From: Onthophagus taurus
Taxonomy: Eukaryota; Arthropoda; Insecta; Coleoptera; Scarabaeidae
Assembly: GCF_036711975.1 (NCBI RefSeq)
Contig: NW_027248940.1
Location: 1,860,001 to 1,924,000, forward strand
Direction of reading: 5' to 3'
Length of the DNA: 64,000 nt
Positions within the stretch are counted from its first letter, which is position 1, and every line of letters begins with the position of its first letter. Below, piece after piece: positions 44,520 through 56,000 of the stretch. Made by a program: the position numbers and the translations under genes. The notes beneath the pieces are model-generated. The model was not told the DNA's origin, ran no database searches, and saw only the letters and a program-made list of their open reading frames with translations.

Positions 44520-47500
44520 AACCTCAAAAATATTCATTTATGTTTGCAATTTTCGCCGATTAAGTTTAAAATATTCGTATAAAATTCATTTCTTGGAATA
44601 TGAGTATGAAAATTTCCCAAAGTGTTAATAAAAGTGTCCTCTTTCCAATGCACCAACACGTTTTGAAAAATAACTTTTAGTTTTTGAGAAAACAATATTT
44701 GAAGTTTTGATAAAATGTTGCAATTTTCATCGATAATTTTCAAAATTCGCTATAAAATTAATTTTTTGAAGGATCCTTGTGGAAATATCACCAATTATTA
44801 ATCAAAGTATCCTCTTTTTAATGCAACAAGCCGTTTTGAAAAATCGCTTTTAGTTTTTGAGAAATAAATTTTTCGACAATTTTTTCGAATTTATCAATTT
44901 TCGCCGATTAAGTTTTAAAAATTCGTATAAAATCCATTTCTTGGAATATGAGTATAAAAATTTCCCAAAGTGTTAATAAGAGAGTCCTCTTTCCAATGAA
45001 CCAACACGTTTTGCAAAATGACTTTTAGTTTTTGAGAAAACAATATTTGAAATTTTGAGAAAATTTTCGATGTTGCATTTTTTATCGATAACTTTCAAAA
45101 TTCGCTATAAAATTAATTTGTTGAAGGATCCTTGTGGAAATATCACCAATTATTAATCAAAGTATCCTCTTTTTAATGCAACAAGCCGTTTTGAAAAATC
45201 GCTTTTAGTTTTTGAGAAATAAATTTTTCGGCAATTTTTTCGAATTTATCAATTTTCGCCGATTAAGTTTTAAAAATTCGTATAAAATCCATTTCTTGGA
45301 ATATGAGTATAAAAATTTCATAAAGTGTTCATAAAAGTGTCCTCTTTCCAATGCACCAACCCATTTTGAAAAATAACTTTTCGTTTTTGAGAAAACAATA
45401 TCTGAAGTTTGATCAAATTTTCGATGTTGCAATTTTCATCGATAACTTTCAAAATTCGCTATAAAATTCATTTCTTGAAGGATCCTTGTGGAAATATCAT
45501 CAATTATTAATTAAAGTATCCTCTTTTTAATGCAACAAGCCGTTTTGAAAAATCGATGTTAGTTTTTGTGAAATAAATTTTTCGAAAATTTTTTCGAATT
45601 TTGTAATTTTCGCCGATTAAGTTTTAAAAATCCGTATAAAATCGATTTTTTGGATTATGAGTATGAAATTTTCCCAAAATGTTAATAAAAGCGTCTTCTT
45701 TCCAATGAACCAACCCGTTTTGAAAAATAGCTTTTAGTTTTTGAAAAAACAATATTTGAAGTTTTGATAAAATTTTCGATGTTGCAATTTTCATCGATAA
45801 CTTTCAAAATTCGCTATAAAATTAATTTCTTGATGGATCCTTGTGGAAATATCACCAATTATTAATTAAAGTATCCTCTTTTCAATGCAAAAAGTCGTTT
45901 TGAAAAATCGCTTTCAGTTCTTGAGAAATAAATTTTTGAAATGTTCGAAAATTTTTTCGAATTTATCAATTTTCGCCGATTAAGTTTTAAAAATTCGTAT
46001 AAAATCTATTTCTTGGAATATGAGTATAAAAATTTTCCAAAGTGTTAATAAGACTGTTCTCTTTCCAATGAACCAACACGTTTTGAAAAATAATTTTTAG
46101 TTTTTGAGAAAACAATATTTAAATTTTGATAAAATTTTCGATGTTGCAATTTTCATCGATAACTTTCAAAATTCGCTATAAAATTAATTTCTGGAAGGAT
46201 CCTTGTGGAAATATCACCAATTATTAATTAAAGTATCCTCTTTTTAATGCAACAAGCCGTTTTGAAAAATCGTTTTTAGTTTTTGAGGAATAAATTTTTC
46301 GAATTTATCAATTTTCTCCGATTAAGTTTTAAAAATTCGTATAAAATCGATTTCTTGGATTATGAGTATGAAAATTTCCCAAAGTGTGAATAAAAGTGTC
46401 CTCTTTCCAATGAACTAGCCCGTTTTTAAAAATAACTTTTAGTTTTTGAGAAAACAATATCTGAAGTTTTGATAAAATTTTCGATGTTGCAATTTTCATC
46501 GATAACTTTCAAAATTCGCTATAAAATTCATTTCTTGAAGAATCCTTGTGGAAATATCACCAATTATTAATCAAAGTATTCTCTTTTTAATGCAACAAGC
46601 CGTTTTGACAAATCGCTTTTAGTTTTTGAGAAATAAATTATTCGACAATTTTTTCAAATTTTGTAATTTTCGCCGATTAAGTTTTAAAAATTCGTGTAAA
46701 ATCCATTTCTTGGAATATGAGTATGAAAGCTTCCCAAAGTGTTAATAAGAGAGTCCTCTTTCCAATGAACCAACACGTTTTGAAAAATGACTTTTTGTTT
46801 TTGAGAAAACAATATTTGAAGTTTTGATAGAATTTTCGATGTTGCATTTTTTATCGATAACTTTCAAAATTCGCTATAAAATTCATTTTTTGAAGGATCC
46901 TTGTGGAAATATCACCAATTATTAATTAAAGAATCCTCTTTTTAATGGTTATAATAATAATAATATTCTTTATTGTGCTAATAAGAAACTTACACTCTTT
47001 ACACTCGTCAATCTGTAGTACAATAAAATATCAATTAATTAATTAAAATATAAAACGACCCTACAAACCACAAAATTATAGTATACAAAAAAAGAGAAAA
47101 TGAATCTCAAGCACTAAATAGGTCTACGGAGGTCTCAAGGAATTCCCGTATAGAATAGAATCCCTTCTTTAGCAAGAATGTTTAGCAGCTTCAGGGGCTG
47201 CTCCCCATGCTAGTATAGAGTAAGACAATATGGAATGAACAAATGCAAAATAAGCACTTTTTACTACTTTTGGCGTAACAGTTACTGTAAGCCGCCTTAG
47301 GAGAAATATATTACGGTTAACTTTTTTGCCCATCTCCACACTATGTTCGTGAAAACGCAACGCAGGAGCGGCGATGTAGAGGCCCAAAAACTTCGTTACA
47401 TCGGGACAAGGAGCGTCGATCTGCCTCAATGTGAACGGAAGTGTGACAGTTTTATTTTCATTAAGACAGCAGTATCATCTCGATTTCTACCTCTTATTAA

Positions 47501-48607
47501 GACTGTAGCATCATCAGCATATAGGATGCAATCACAGTTATCAAGACCTGCTTTTATGTAATAAGCAAAATCATTGAAGAACAACAGAAATAATAGAGGG
47601 CCCAAGATTGATCCTTGTGGTACCCCTCTCACTATCAGCAAGGAGTCAGATGTAGAGTTATTAACTCTTGTCACCTGTGTCCTCCCGTTTAGATATGAGT
47701 GAATGAGACTGATAGAAAGATCATCAAAGTGATAGATATTTATTAATTTATGTATTAGAATAGTATGCGATACACAGTCAAAGGCACGAGACAGGTCCAA
47801 GAACAAAGAAATACAATACTCGCCATTCTCGAAAGTATCCATGCAAACATTCGTTAACTTTATTATTGCATCCTCCGCACATTTACCCCCCTGAAATCCA
47901 AATCGATTATCATACAATATATTATACTTTTTTATGTGAGACATTATTCGATTATAGATCGCTCGCTCATACACCTTGGAAAAGCGCCAATTATTAACTA
48001 AAGTATCCTCTTTTTAATGCAACAAACCGTTTTGAAAAATCGCTTTTAGGTTTTGAGAAATAAATTTTTCGACAATTTTTTCGAATTTATCAATTTTCGC
48101 TGATTAAGTTTTAAAAATTCGTATAAAATCAATTTCTTGGAATATGAGTTAGAAAATTTCCCAAAGTGTTAATAAAAATGTCTTTTTTCCTATGAACCAA
48201 CACGTTTTGAAAAATAATTTTTAGTTTTTGAGAAAACAATATTTGAAGTTTTGATCAAATTTTCGATGTTGCAATTTTCATCGATAATTTTTAAAATTCG
48301 CTATAAAATTAATTTCTTGAAGGATCCTTGTGGAAATATCACCAATTATTAAATGAAGTATCCTCTTTTTAATGCAACAAGCCGTTTTGAAAGATCGCTT
48401 TTAGATTAAAAAAAAAAATTTTTGAAATGATCGAAAATTTTTTCGAATTTTGCAATTTTCGCCGATTAAGTTTTAAAAATTCGTATAAAATTGATTTCTT
48501 GGATTATGAGTATAAAAATTTCCCAAAATGTTAATAAAAGAGTCCTTTTTCCAATGAACCAAAACGTTTTGAAAAATGACCTTTAGTTTTTGAGAAAACA
48601 ATATTTG
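44520..48607. repeat. satellite array 4, ~355-bp dimer of ~178-bp halves, split by a LINE
   Basis: GGATCC landmarks at 44771, 45126, 45480 and 45835 give 354-355 bp. Each dimer has two related halves: half A (GCCGATTAAGTTTTAAAAAT, CTTGGAATATGAGTA, GTCCTCTTTCCAATG) and half B (CGATAACTTTCAAAATTCGC, GGATCCTTGTGGAAATATCA, ATCCTCTTTTTAATGCAACA), both ending in CTTTTAGTTTTTGAGAAA. There are about 7 dimers before the LINE insertion (46948-47985) and nearly 2 after it. The array lies between the PXA gene promoter and the 3' end of the ALDH1L gene. Confidence 0.93.
46948..47986 (-). mobile_element. 5'-truncated LINE (CR1/Jockey-type RT) inserted in array 4
   Basis: The minus strand reads an RT with GFQGGKCAEDAI, SLFLDLSRAFDCVSH (motif A), GVPQGSILGPLLFLLF and LYADDATVLI (YADD), then after a frameshift VTKFLGLYI and the thumb region (FVHSILSYSILAWG). 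The 3' end is a run of ATT/TAA triplets at 46948-46965. The satellite segment CCAATTATTAA(C/T)TAAAG ... TTTTTAATG occurs on both sides (46914-46947 and 47986-48020), like a target-site duplication of about 34 bp with a few mismatches. Confidence 0.88.
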
Positions 48608-49140
48608 ACGAATATCCGGTATTTGGCTTTTCGCAAAATCACTGTCCGTTCCACCACTAATAAATATTGAGTACCACCTGGCGGAAATATTAAAAATTTT
48701 TATATTTATAATAAATAGTATTGTTTCTCATTAAATAGGTAGCACATTGTTGCTCGTTTCAATAAATTAAGTCTGTTCTGATTGGGCTAAAAATGCGTTA
48801 TGTAATGAAACCAGTGCGGTAATGAGCTTCATTACGTAACTCAAATCACCTCTAATGAGTGCAGTAATGATGACTTATACAAGCAATCGTAGATAATAGT
48901 ATATTATTCAACAAGCGTATAATGGCGGCTGTTACCCACGAAGATGAAGTTGCTGTAATCTGAGTGGTTATCTACAACTATTTAATTTTGAAAAAGAGAT
49001 TTAGAGCTTTCAGACATAACCTCAATATAAGAAAGCTCTCATTTCTATTATATTTTATTTTTTGATTAGTAGGTCGTGTCAGAACTGTGGAATAATGGCT
49101 TTATTATTCAACACTTGTCAAAAATTTATCAGCTGATGTA
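48608..49140. repeat. interspersed-repeat DNA
   Basis: Non-coding stretch after array 4. The part 49010-49125 is the reverse complement of 19690-19815 (about 95% by eye). No further structure recognised. Confidence 0.55.
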
Positions 49141-49960
49141 ATGATTAATACCTGCAAAAAGAACTTCAGTAGACATGGTATACCGCAATGTTTATACAAC
49201 GATAATGCAACGAATTTTTTAACAAAGATTTCCAAAATTTTGCAAAACACTGGGATATTCAACACAAAAAAAAGGAAAAGCAGAAGCCACAGTAAAAATT
49301 GCAAAAAAAGCTTATACAAACGTCTGACGAGAATAATGAAGACTTATGACTTTGTCTTCTTCACCACAGTAATGTGTCAAATAAAATTGGATCTAGCCCT
49401 GTACAAAGATTATTCTCTAGACAAACTAGAACTCTAACACATTGTGCCATAAAAAATTACAAACCTGAAATAATAAAGAATGTATCTGACATGAAAACGA
49501 TAAACAAAACAAAAAATGTTATTATGATAAAGCATGCAAATTCTTGCCTAATTTACAAATTGAACTGCCAAAAGCTGTTCAGATAAGTACGGAAAGTAGC
49601 AAAGCTTGGTCAAGTGGATATATTAAAGAAAAATTAAAGTACTTGAATGATATGTGTTATTACCAGTAAAGACAAAAATGAACGCTTAATTCACCTTCGA
49701 CACCTTTTTGAAAGATTAGATAGTTTTGGAATCAAAATTAAACCGTCTAAATGTGTTTTTGGAGTAAGTTTAATAGATTTCCAAGGGTCTCGTCCAACTC
49801 AATCAAAAATTGAAGCAATAAATAATTTTCCTCAACCTCAAAATCTGAGAGAACTCCAGAGATTTCTTGGAATGATCAATTTCTATCACTGATTTGTTCC
49901 CAATTTTTCTGGAATTCTTGGACCCTTACATTCTCTTTGAAACACTTTTTGTAAAAAAAA
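49141..49960 (+). pseudogene. Ty3/gypsy scraps: integrase piece then RT piece
   Basis: Frame 49141-49437 contains SRHGIPQCLYNDNATNF, the second-Asp region of a retrotransposon integrase. Frame 49647-49892 contains HLRHLFERLDSFGIKIKPSK and LRELQRFLGMINFYH, then after a stop FVPNFSGIL, the end of a gypsy RT. In intact elements RT precedes integrase, so the pieces are rearranged or come from two copies. Heavily decayed; no LTR seen. Confidence 0.75.
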
Positions 49961-50010
49961 TAATCAGAAACACATTACCTATTAAGAGAAAAATCGCATT
50001 TAAAAGTGAT

Positions 50011-50016
50011 TTTATT
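50011..50016 (-). terminator. candidate polyadenylation signal of the ALDH1L gene
   Basis: AATAAA on the minus strand about 66 bases after the stop codon. Placement fits a 3' UTR end, but the hexamer is common in AT-rich DNA. Confidence 0.35.
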
Positions 50017-50081
50017 AAAATAAAAGGAATAATACAATTACAATTCAATTAAAATCTAATCAATAAAAATAGAAAAAAAAA

Positions 50082-53000
50082 TTAATATTCAATAGTAACA
50101 CATTTAGTTTTTAAATATTCGTTCAAAGCTTCCTGCCCTAAATCCTTTCCAAACCCGCTTTGTTTAAACCCTCCAAATGGAGCCGCAACATCCGTTTTAT
50201 TATAAGTATTAATAAAAACAGTTCCAGCTTCGATTTTTTCCGCGATTTTCAACGCTTTGTTTATATCGGAGGTGAAAACCCCGGAAGCTAAACCATATTC
50301 AGTAGCATTAGCTCGTTTAATAACACCATCGATATCACTACAAAAACATTAATAAATCAGAATTCAATTAAAATTAATTAATTAATTTACCCATCATCAA
50401 ATTTACTAATACACATAATCGGCCCAAAAGATTCTTCTTTCGCCACAAACATTTCATCCTCAATATCGGCCAAAATCGTCGGTTCGAAAAAATAACCACT
50501 CCTTTTAACGCGTTTACCCCCATGAATTAATCTCGCCCCTTCTTTTACGGCTAAATCGACGTATTCGATGAGTTTCTCTAAATGGGCAAGATGATTTTGA
50601 GGTCCGTGGGCTGTTGATTTATTTAATGGATCTCCGATGGTGATTTTTTTGGTTTCTTTAGCAACGCGGTGAATGAACTCTTTGTAAATTGAATTTTCGA
50701 CGAAAATTCGTCCCGCCGCTATGCAATTTTCGCCTTTATTAAAAAATACGCTTTGCATTCCCTATAAATATAATTAATTAATTAATAATAATAATAATAA
50801 AAGTATAGTTAAATCTCGATATAACGGACAAAATATCTTAGTTATACTGTTAATATTATCTGTTTAATATAATTTAGTTATATATATATTAAGTTATTTA
50901 TATTACAATCAACTCTGTGAGTAAACTATTCCACATAGTTATAGCTTAGATTTAGACAGTGAAAGACCTGTGATATATTTCAGTACGATGAACGAGAAAC
51001 ATGAGTGAGACATCAGACTGGGCTCTAGTAGGAAGACCGAGAGATGCCATGAACAGAAATGCAAAAATGCACAAACTGAATCTAGGGCTGCCAAGACAAT
51101 GCAGAATCCATCATCACCCCTCAAGCATTTAACTGTTTGAAAGAATTATATTATGTTACCATCAAGTGTCAGATGGGTATTATTGATGGAGTAAAATTTT
51201 GATAGCAAAGGTCTTGATCCGAAAGCAATAGCTAGAGTCTTTGCTATATTCAACCTCAAGCCATGACATCTAGACCAGTCTAGAACACTAGCATGATTCC
51301 TATTAAGCCGCATTACCGCTGCTGGCACTTCATCCACAGCTGCAGATGTATAAATTTGGAGGTCGTTCGCATATAGGTGAAAGTTGCAGTTAATTATCTT
51401 AATAATGCAAATTATGAAGACGAAAAAGAGAAGTAGACAATCTTGATTTACTTAATCGGGGCTCAGAGCCAACCTTTGTTACTGCCAGATGTCAATCAGT
51501 GATTGCTATTACCTTGGCCTCGATGAGTATTTCACATGAAATCCACAACTGGAAAGTCTCTGACTTGGTTTCAATGTCAAACCACAGATGGATCACTTTT
51601 GATCTAGGTATAAAAAAAATCGGGAAAAACTTGAAACGAAACCCCAGGAACACTGACGTGAACAAGTTCAAGTCGGTGTTATTAGGATGTTTGAGCGATA
51701 TAAGGTTAATCCGGCCAAAATTAAGTCTTGACAGATTCCCTGACAATTGCGTATAAAAAGGCTTGTCCACTCCGCCTGGAAGCTGATTCAGGACGTGCCA
51801 CTCTGTGGTGGTGCACTGAGCTGAGCGACCTTAAGAGGGAGTAGCCTTCAATCAAGCCAAAAGCTCTAGATTAGATTCTGATTGGAACTGCTATAAAAGC
51901 AAACTATCGGAGTTTAAAAAGCTTACACCTTCTAATAAAGGTACACTTTTCAGGTTCGGTAGACTCTATAGTAGCTCATGGAGACACCAACCACACACCG
52001 ACTGCAGAAGACTGGCTGTTAGTTGAGAAGATCTGCACGCAGGACAAAATAAGGTGGGCAATAAACAGCTTTTCAAAGCTCCTGGAGCTGATGGTATCGT
52101 ATCCGTCCTGCTGCAGTGGGGATTGGAGGAATTGATACCTCACCTAAGTACGCCTAAAACGCCTACCACCTTTCAGAGATGCTTGGCGTTTCCCTACATT
52201 CCCAGTTGTTGGCGTGAGGTTTTGGTGAATTTCATACCTAAACCGGGTAAGCAAAACTACTTCCTTCCGAAGTCTTTTAGACCAATCAGCCTCTCTAAAG
52301 AAGAGTCCTTGGAAACCGAAGCTATGGCTCCGTTACGTCGATGACACTTTCGTGATCTGGCAACATGGAAAAGAGCAACTCCAGGAATCAATTCACAGCA
52401 CCCCATGATAAAATTTACCATGGAAACAGAAAATGCAAAACAGTTGCCATTCCTGGATGTGTTAGTCACTAGGAAAACAGATGGGGGCATGGAACTGGGA
52501 GTATTTCGAAAGAAAACACATACGAATAGGTACCTGCAGGCTTCATCCCACCACCACCCACAACAGAAGAGGTCCGTGATTCAAGCCTTATTCCAGCGAG
52601 CAGAGAGGATATGCGATAAAGAGAACCTAAGAAAAGAATAAAGATTCCTAGAAGATGTGCTGCAGAAGAACGGCTACACGATGAGAGATATCCGACGAGC
52701 ACACTCAAACAGAAGGATGACTCGGTAAGTACGACACCAGCCGGTTTTATCTGCCTTCCTTATGTTTCAGGTGTGACGGAGCGAATTGCGAGGCGTCTGA
52801 AGAAGAATGATATCGTGGTACGATACGGTACGGTCAGCAAAATACAAAACGCTCTTCCGATAGCCAAACACAAACTAACCCCATTAAAGGGAGCTGGAGT
52901 CTACCGGCTATCTTGCAGTTGCGGGAAATATTACGTTGGCCAAACTGGACGTAACATCGAGTGCCGCTTCAAGGAACACGAAAGAGACTTCCGACTAAGG

Positions 53001-56000
53001 AAGATCCAACAATCTGCAGTTGCAGAGCATTGCCACAAAGAAGGACACAGCATAGAGTTCGAAAAAACCAAAGTGCTAACAAGAAACGGACATTACTTCC
53101 AAAGATTGACGAGAGAGCCGATAGAGATTCATCAACATGGGATTAACATGAATAGAGAAGATGGCTGGGAACTCAGCCGCACATGGAAGATGTTGGTGAA
53201 CTCAACGAAGCCTTCTCCACCCGGATTTGACAAAACAACTTAGTTCACAATTAGACACTAATTAGTTATTAATTACCTTTTCATGTATTTATTGTCAAAT
53301 TATAAAACGAATGCGTCACTTCGAACTTGTTTCTGAAGAACGTTGCAACATGGCATCCGAAACGTGAAACATTTTTTCAAAAAACGCACGGCTTAACCCG
53401 AAAGATTCTAGGTCTAGTGTTAGTTCTTGTGATAGTGCTAGTGTTAGTTCTAGTTTTAGTTTAATTAATATCGGCCGTGAAAGCCTTCGTACTTACAGCC
53501 TCTCCTCGTTTTTATTAAAAACCTTAGAGAGCAACTGACCTTAGTAGCAAGTCCACACTGACAGCTCTTCACAGTGTGACCAATTTTGTCGGGAGGGCGT
53601 TTGACTCCAAAGAGTTCGCCTTGGGAGTATTCATAGATATAGAGGGCGCCTTTGATAAGACGACCTTCGTTGGTATTAACGAGGCTTTGGCTGAGCATAA
53701 TATTCCTCCTACCCTCTGTGGCTGGATAGAGAGCTCCCCCAGACAAAGAATCGTTAAGCTAAGGACTGGCAACGCCGCCCTTAAAAAGGCTGTAACGCGA
53801 GGATGTTCTCAAGGAGATGTTCTTTCACCACTGTGGAACCTTATTCTAGACAGCCTTATTAAACGCCTCAAAGAGGCCAAATTCATTACCGTCGGCTACG
53901 CTGATGATCTAACTATCCTTGTCAGGAGCAAACATGTGGGGGTGTTATTTGACACGAAACAATATAGTCGAGAAATGGTGTGGAAGGCAGAAATTGTCGG
54001 TTAACCTCAATAAGACCGATTTAATCCTTTTCACATGGCTGCGGAAAATTGATAATTTTCGATTGCCCTTGTTCCGAAAATTTTCACTGAGTTTGTTTAA
54101 AGAGGTTAAATATCTGGGTATTACTCTGGATAGCAAATTATCGTGGAAGTCACACCTAGATAATAGAGTAAAGAAAACTAGTGTCGCGTTTGGTCAGTGC
54201 CAAAGGGCGATTGGGAAGACATGGGGTTTGTCACCCAAATCTGCCCTCTGGATCTACACGGATGTGATACGACTTATGCTCACTTATGGTGCAGCAGTAT
54301 GGTGGTTTAACACCTTACAGGTTACCGCCACTACCGCACTAAATAGAATACTGAGATTTGCGTGTATGTATGTTACAGGTACCATACGGCCATGGAAAAC
54401 ATGTTAAATTTGCACCTCTACACTTACATATTCAGGAGGTGGCGCTGATTACCATGTTGCGACTACGAGAAGTGGAGGAAGGCGTTGACAAACACACCTC
54501 TATTGGAATGCTGCACGGACTATATACCGGCTAAATTCACATTTTGAAGGAAATACCACACCCATTGTGGTTCCACAGGAGTAGATGAAAATAACACCAT
54601 TAAAATCTACACTGATGGTTCGTGCAGACGAACTGGTGCAGGAGCGGGAGTATTTTCTAACGACTTACAGCTCCATCTCTTCATATCATACTTCATACTT
54701 GGAGAAGGCATCACCGTCAAGCAGGCGGAATTAGTCGCTATAAAATTTGCTGCTGACCACATTGTCAGCTCCAATAGGGCCGTTAACGTCAATCGATTAG
54801 AAAGACCGTCTTTCAAAAAATCGATAATGTAAATTAAATTAGACGGATTAGTAACGTTTTCACGTTCGAAAATTGTTTAATTTTTGCAATAATTAATGTA
54901 AAAGTTTAAAATTCCCCACCCCTGATTCATTGTGACGTTTTAAGTAAGAAGAAAGAAATCACAGACGTGATTTCTCTCCCGTTTTCTTCTGTTTTCTTCT
55001 AGCGCATAAGATTCGTAGCATTGTCTCTCTCTAGGAATTTTATTGATTTTTATACGCTCCAATCATACGCTCAAATCTGAGTGACGCGCTACTGAATTCG
55101 CGGCCTGTAATTTCTAACTTTATTATTTTTTTTTGGAAAAACTAAGCCTCAGAATCAAAAATTAAAAAATATGGGGTCAATCAATTTTAAAAAACTTTCG
55201 AATGAGCCAATAAAAAAAAAATAGTTAACGGCCCTATTACAAAGGTAAGACCTTTACAATCTTTACCGACAATAGACAATCTGTTTTAGCTCTAAGCAAG
55301 GATAAATTTACCTCTGCGCTGATTATGGATTGTCATTTGGCGCAGTGCACTCGGGGAATAAATACACCGATAGGCTGGCAAAAAGGGCTGCTGGGAAAGT
55401 GCCCTGTTCCCCTTTGCCGACAGTTGTCCCTTTTATGGTATCTCCTATTGAGTTAATCAAAAGCCTAACTCGCCAAAAGTTCCTTACCTGATGGGATAGA
55501 GTTAAAGGATGCTAGTTAGCTAAGTGGTTATTATTTTATCTCTCAGCTGACGCAGCACAGTAATTTGTAAGGTTGGGTAAGAGCGCCTTACCGGTTATTA
55601 TGGGACTTTTTACAGGTCACTGTAAGGTAAATAAACACCTTTATAACATAAAGTGTGTTGACAACCCTCTGTGTCGTGATTGTGTGACTGTTCTGCCCTC
55701 AAGGATCTCAGATTAAGAGTGTTCGGGGGAGAATGGGCTACTACGGATGACGTCAGAGACACACCTCTGAGCTGTATCCTAGTCTTTGGTAACTCCCTAG
55801 GCTGGTTGATATAACCGGAGTGAGTGTTGGGAGGATGCACAAGGGTCCGTTGGGGCCTAAGTGCTGTGTGCGTTGCATACCCTCCCTTTCTCTTACATAC
55901 AGGAGAGGTAGATAAAAACACTGCCATGAGGCACATCACAACGGCTTGTAAATACAGACAAGGAAGATGAGCAGTCATATACACACAAAGAACGAAAACC

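Larger units (their letters stand above)
51440..55720 (+). mobile_element. LINE with RNase H (I/R1/LOA group), broken by two later insertions
   Basis: Pieces in order: end of the endonuclease ([27 protein letters not shown]) at 51440-51760; RT fingers ([31 protein letters not shown]) to 52296; then a Penelope insertion; RT resumes at 53505 ([10 protein letters not shown]) with motif A ([10 protein letters not shown]), [11 protein letters not shown] and GYADDLTIL; RNase H ([19 protein letters not shown]) from 54590; a MITE at 54777-55234; the rest of RNase H ([12 protein letters not shown] in shifted frames) and a final Cys-rich motif ([10 protein letters not shown]) near 55680. Several frameshifts and stops. 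Similar in plan to the LINE at 20.7-23 kb but not a close copy. Confidence 0.85.

Noticed and set aside
55610..55984. 124-codon minus-strand frame
   Set aside because: Runs antisense over the LINE 3' end and unassigned DNA; no family resemblance.
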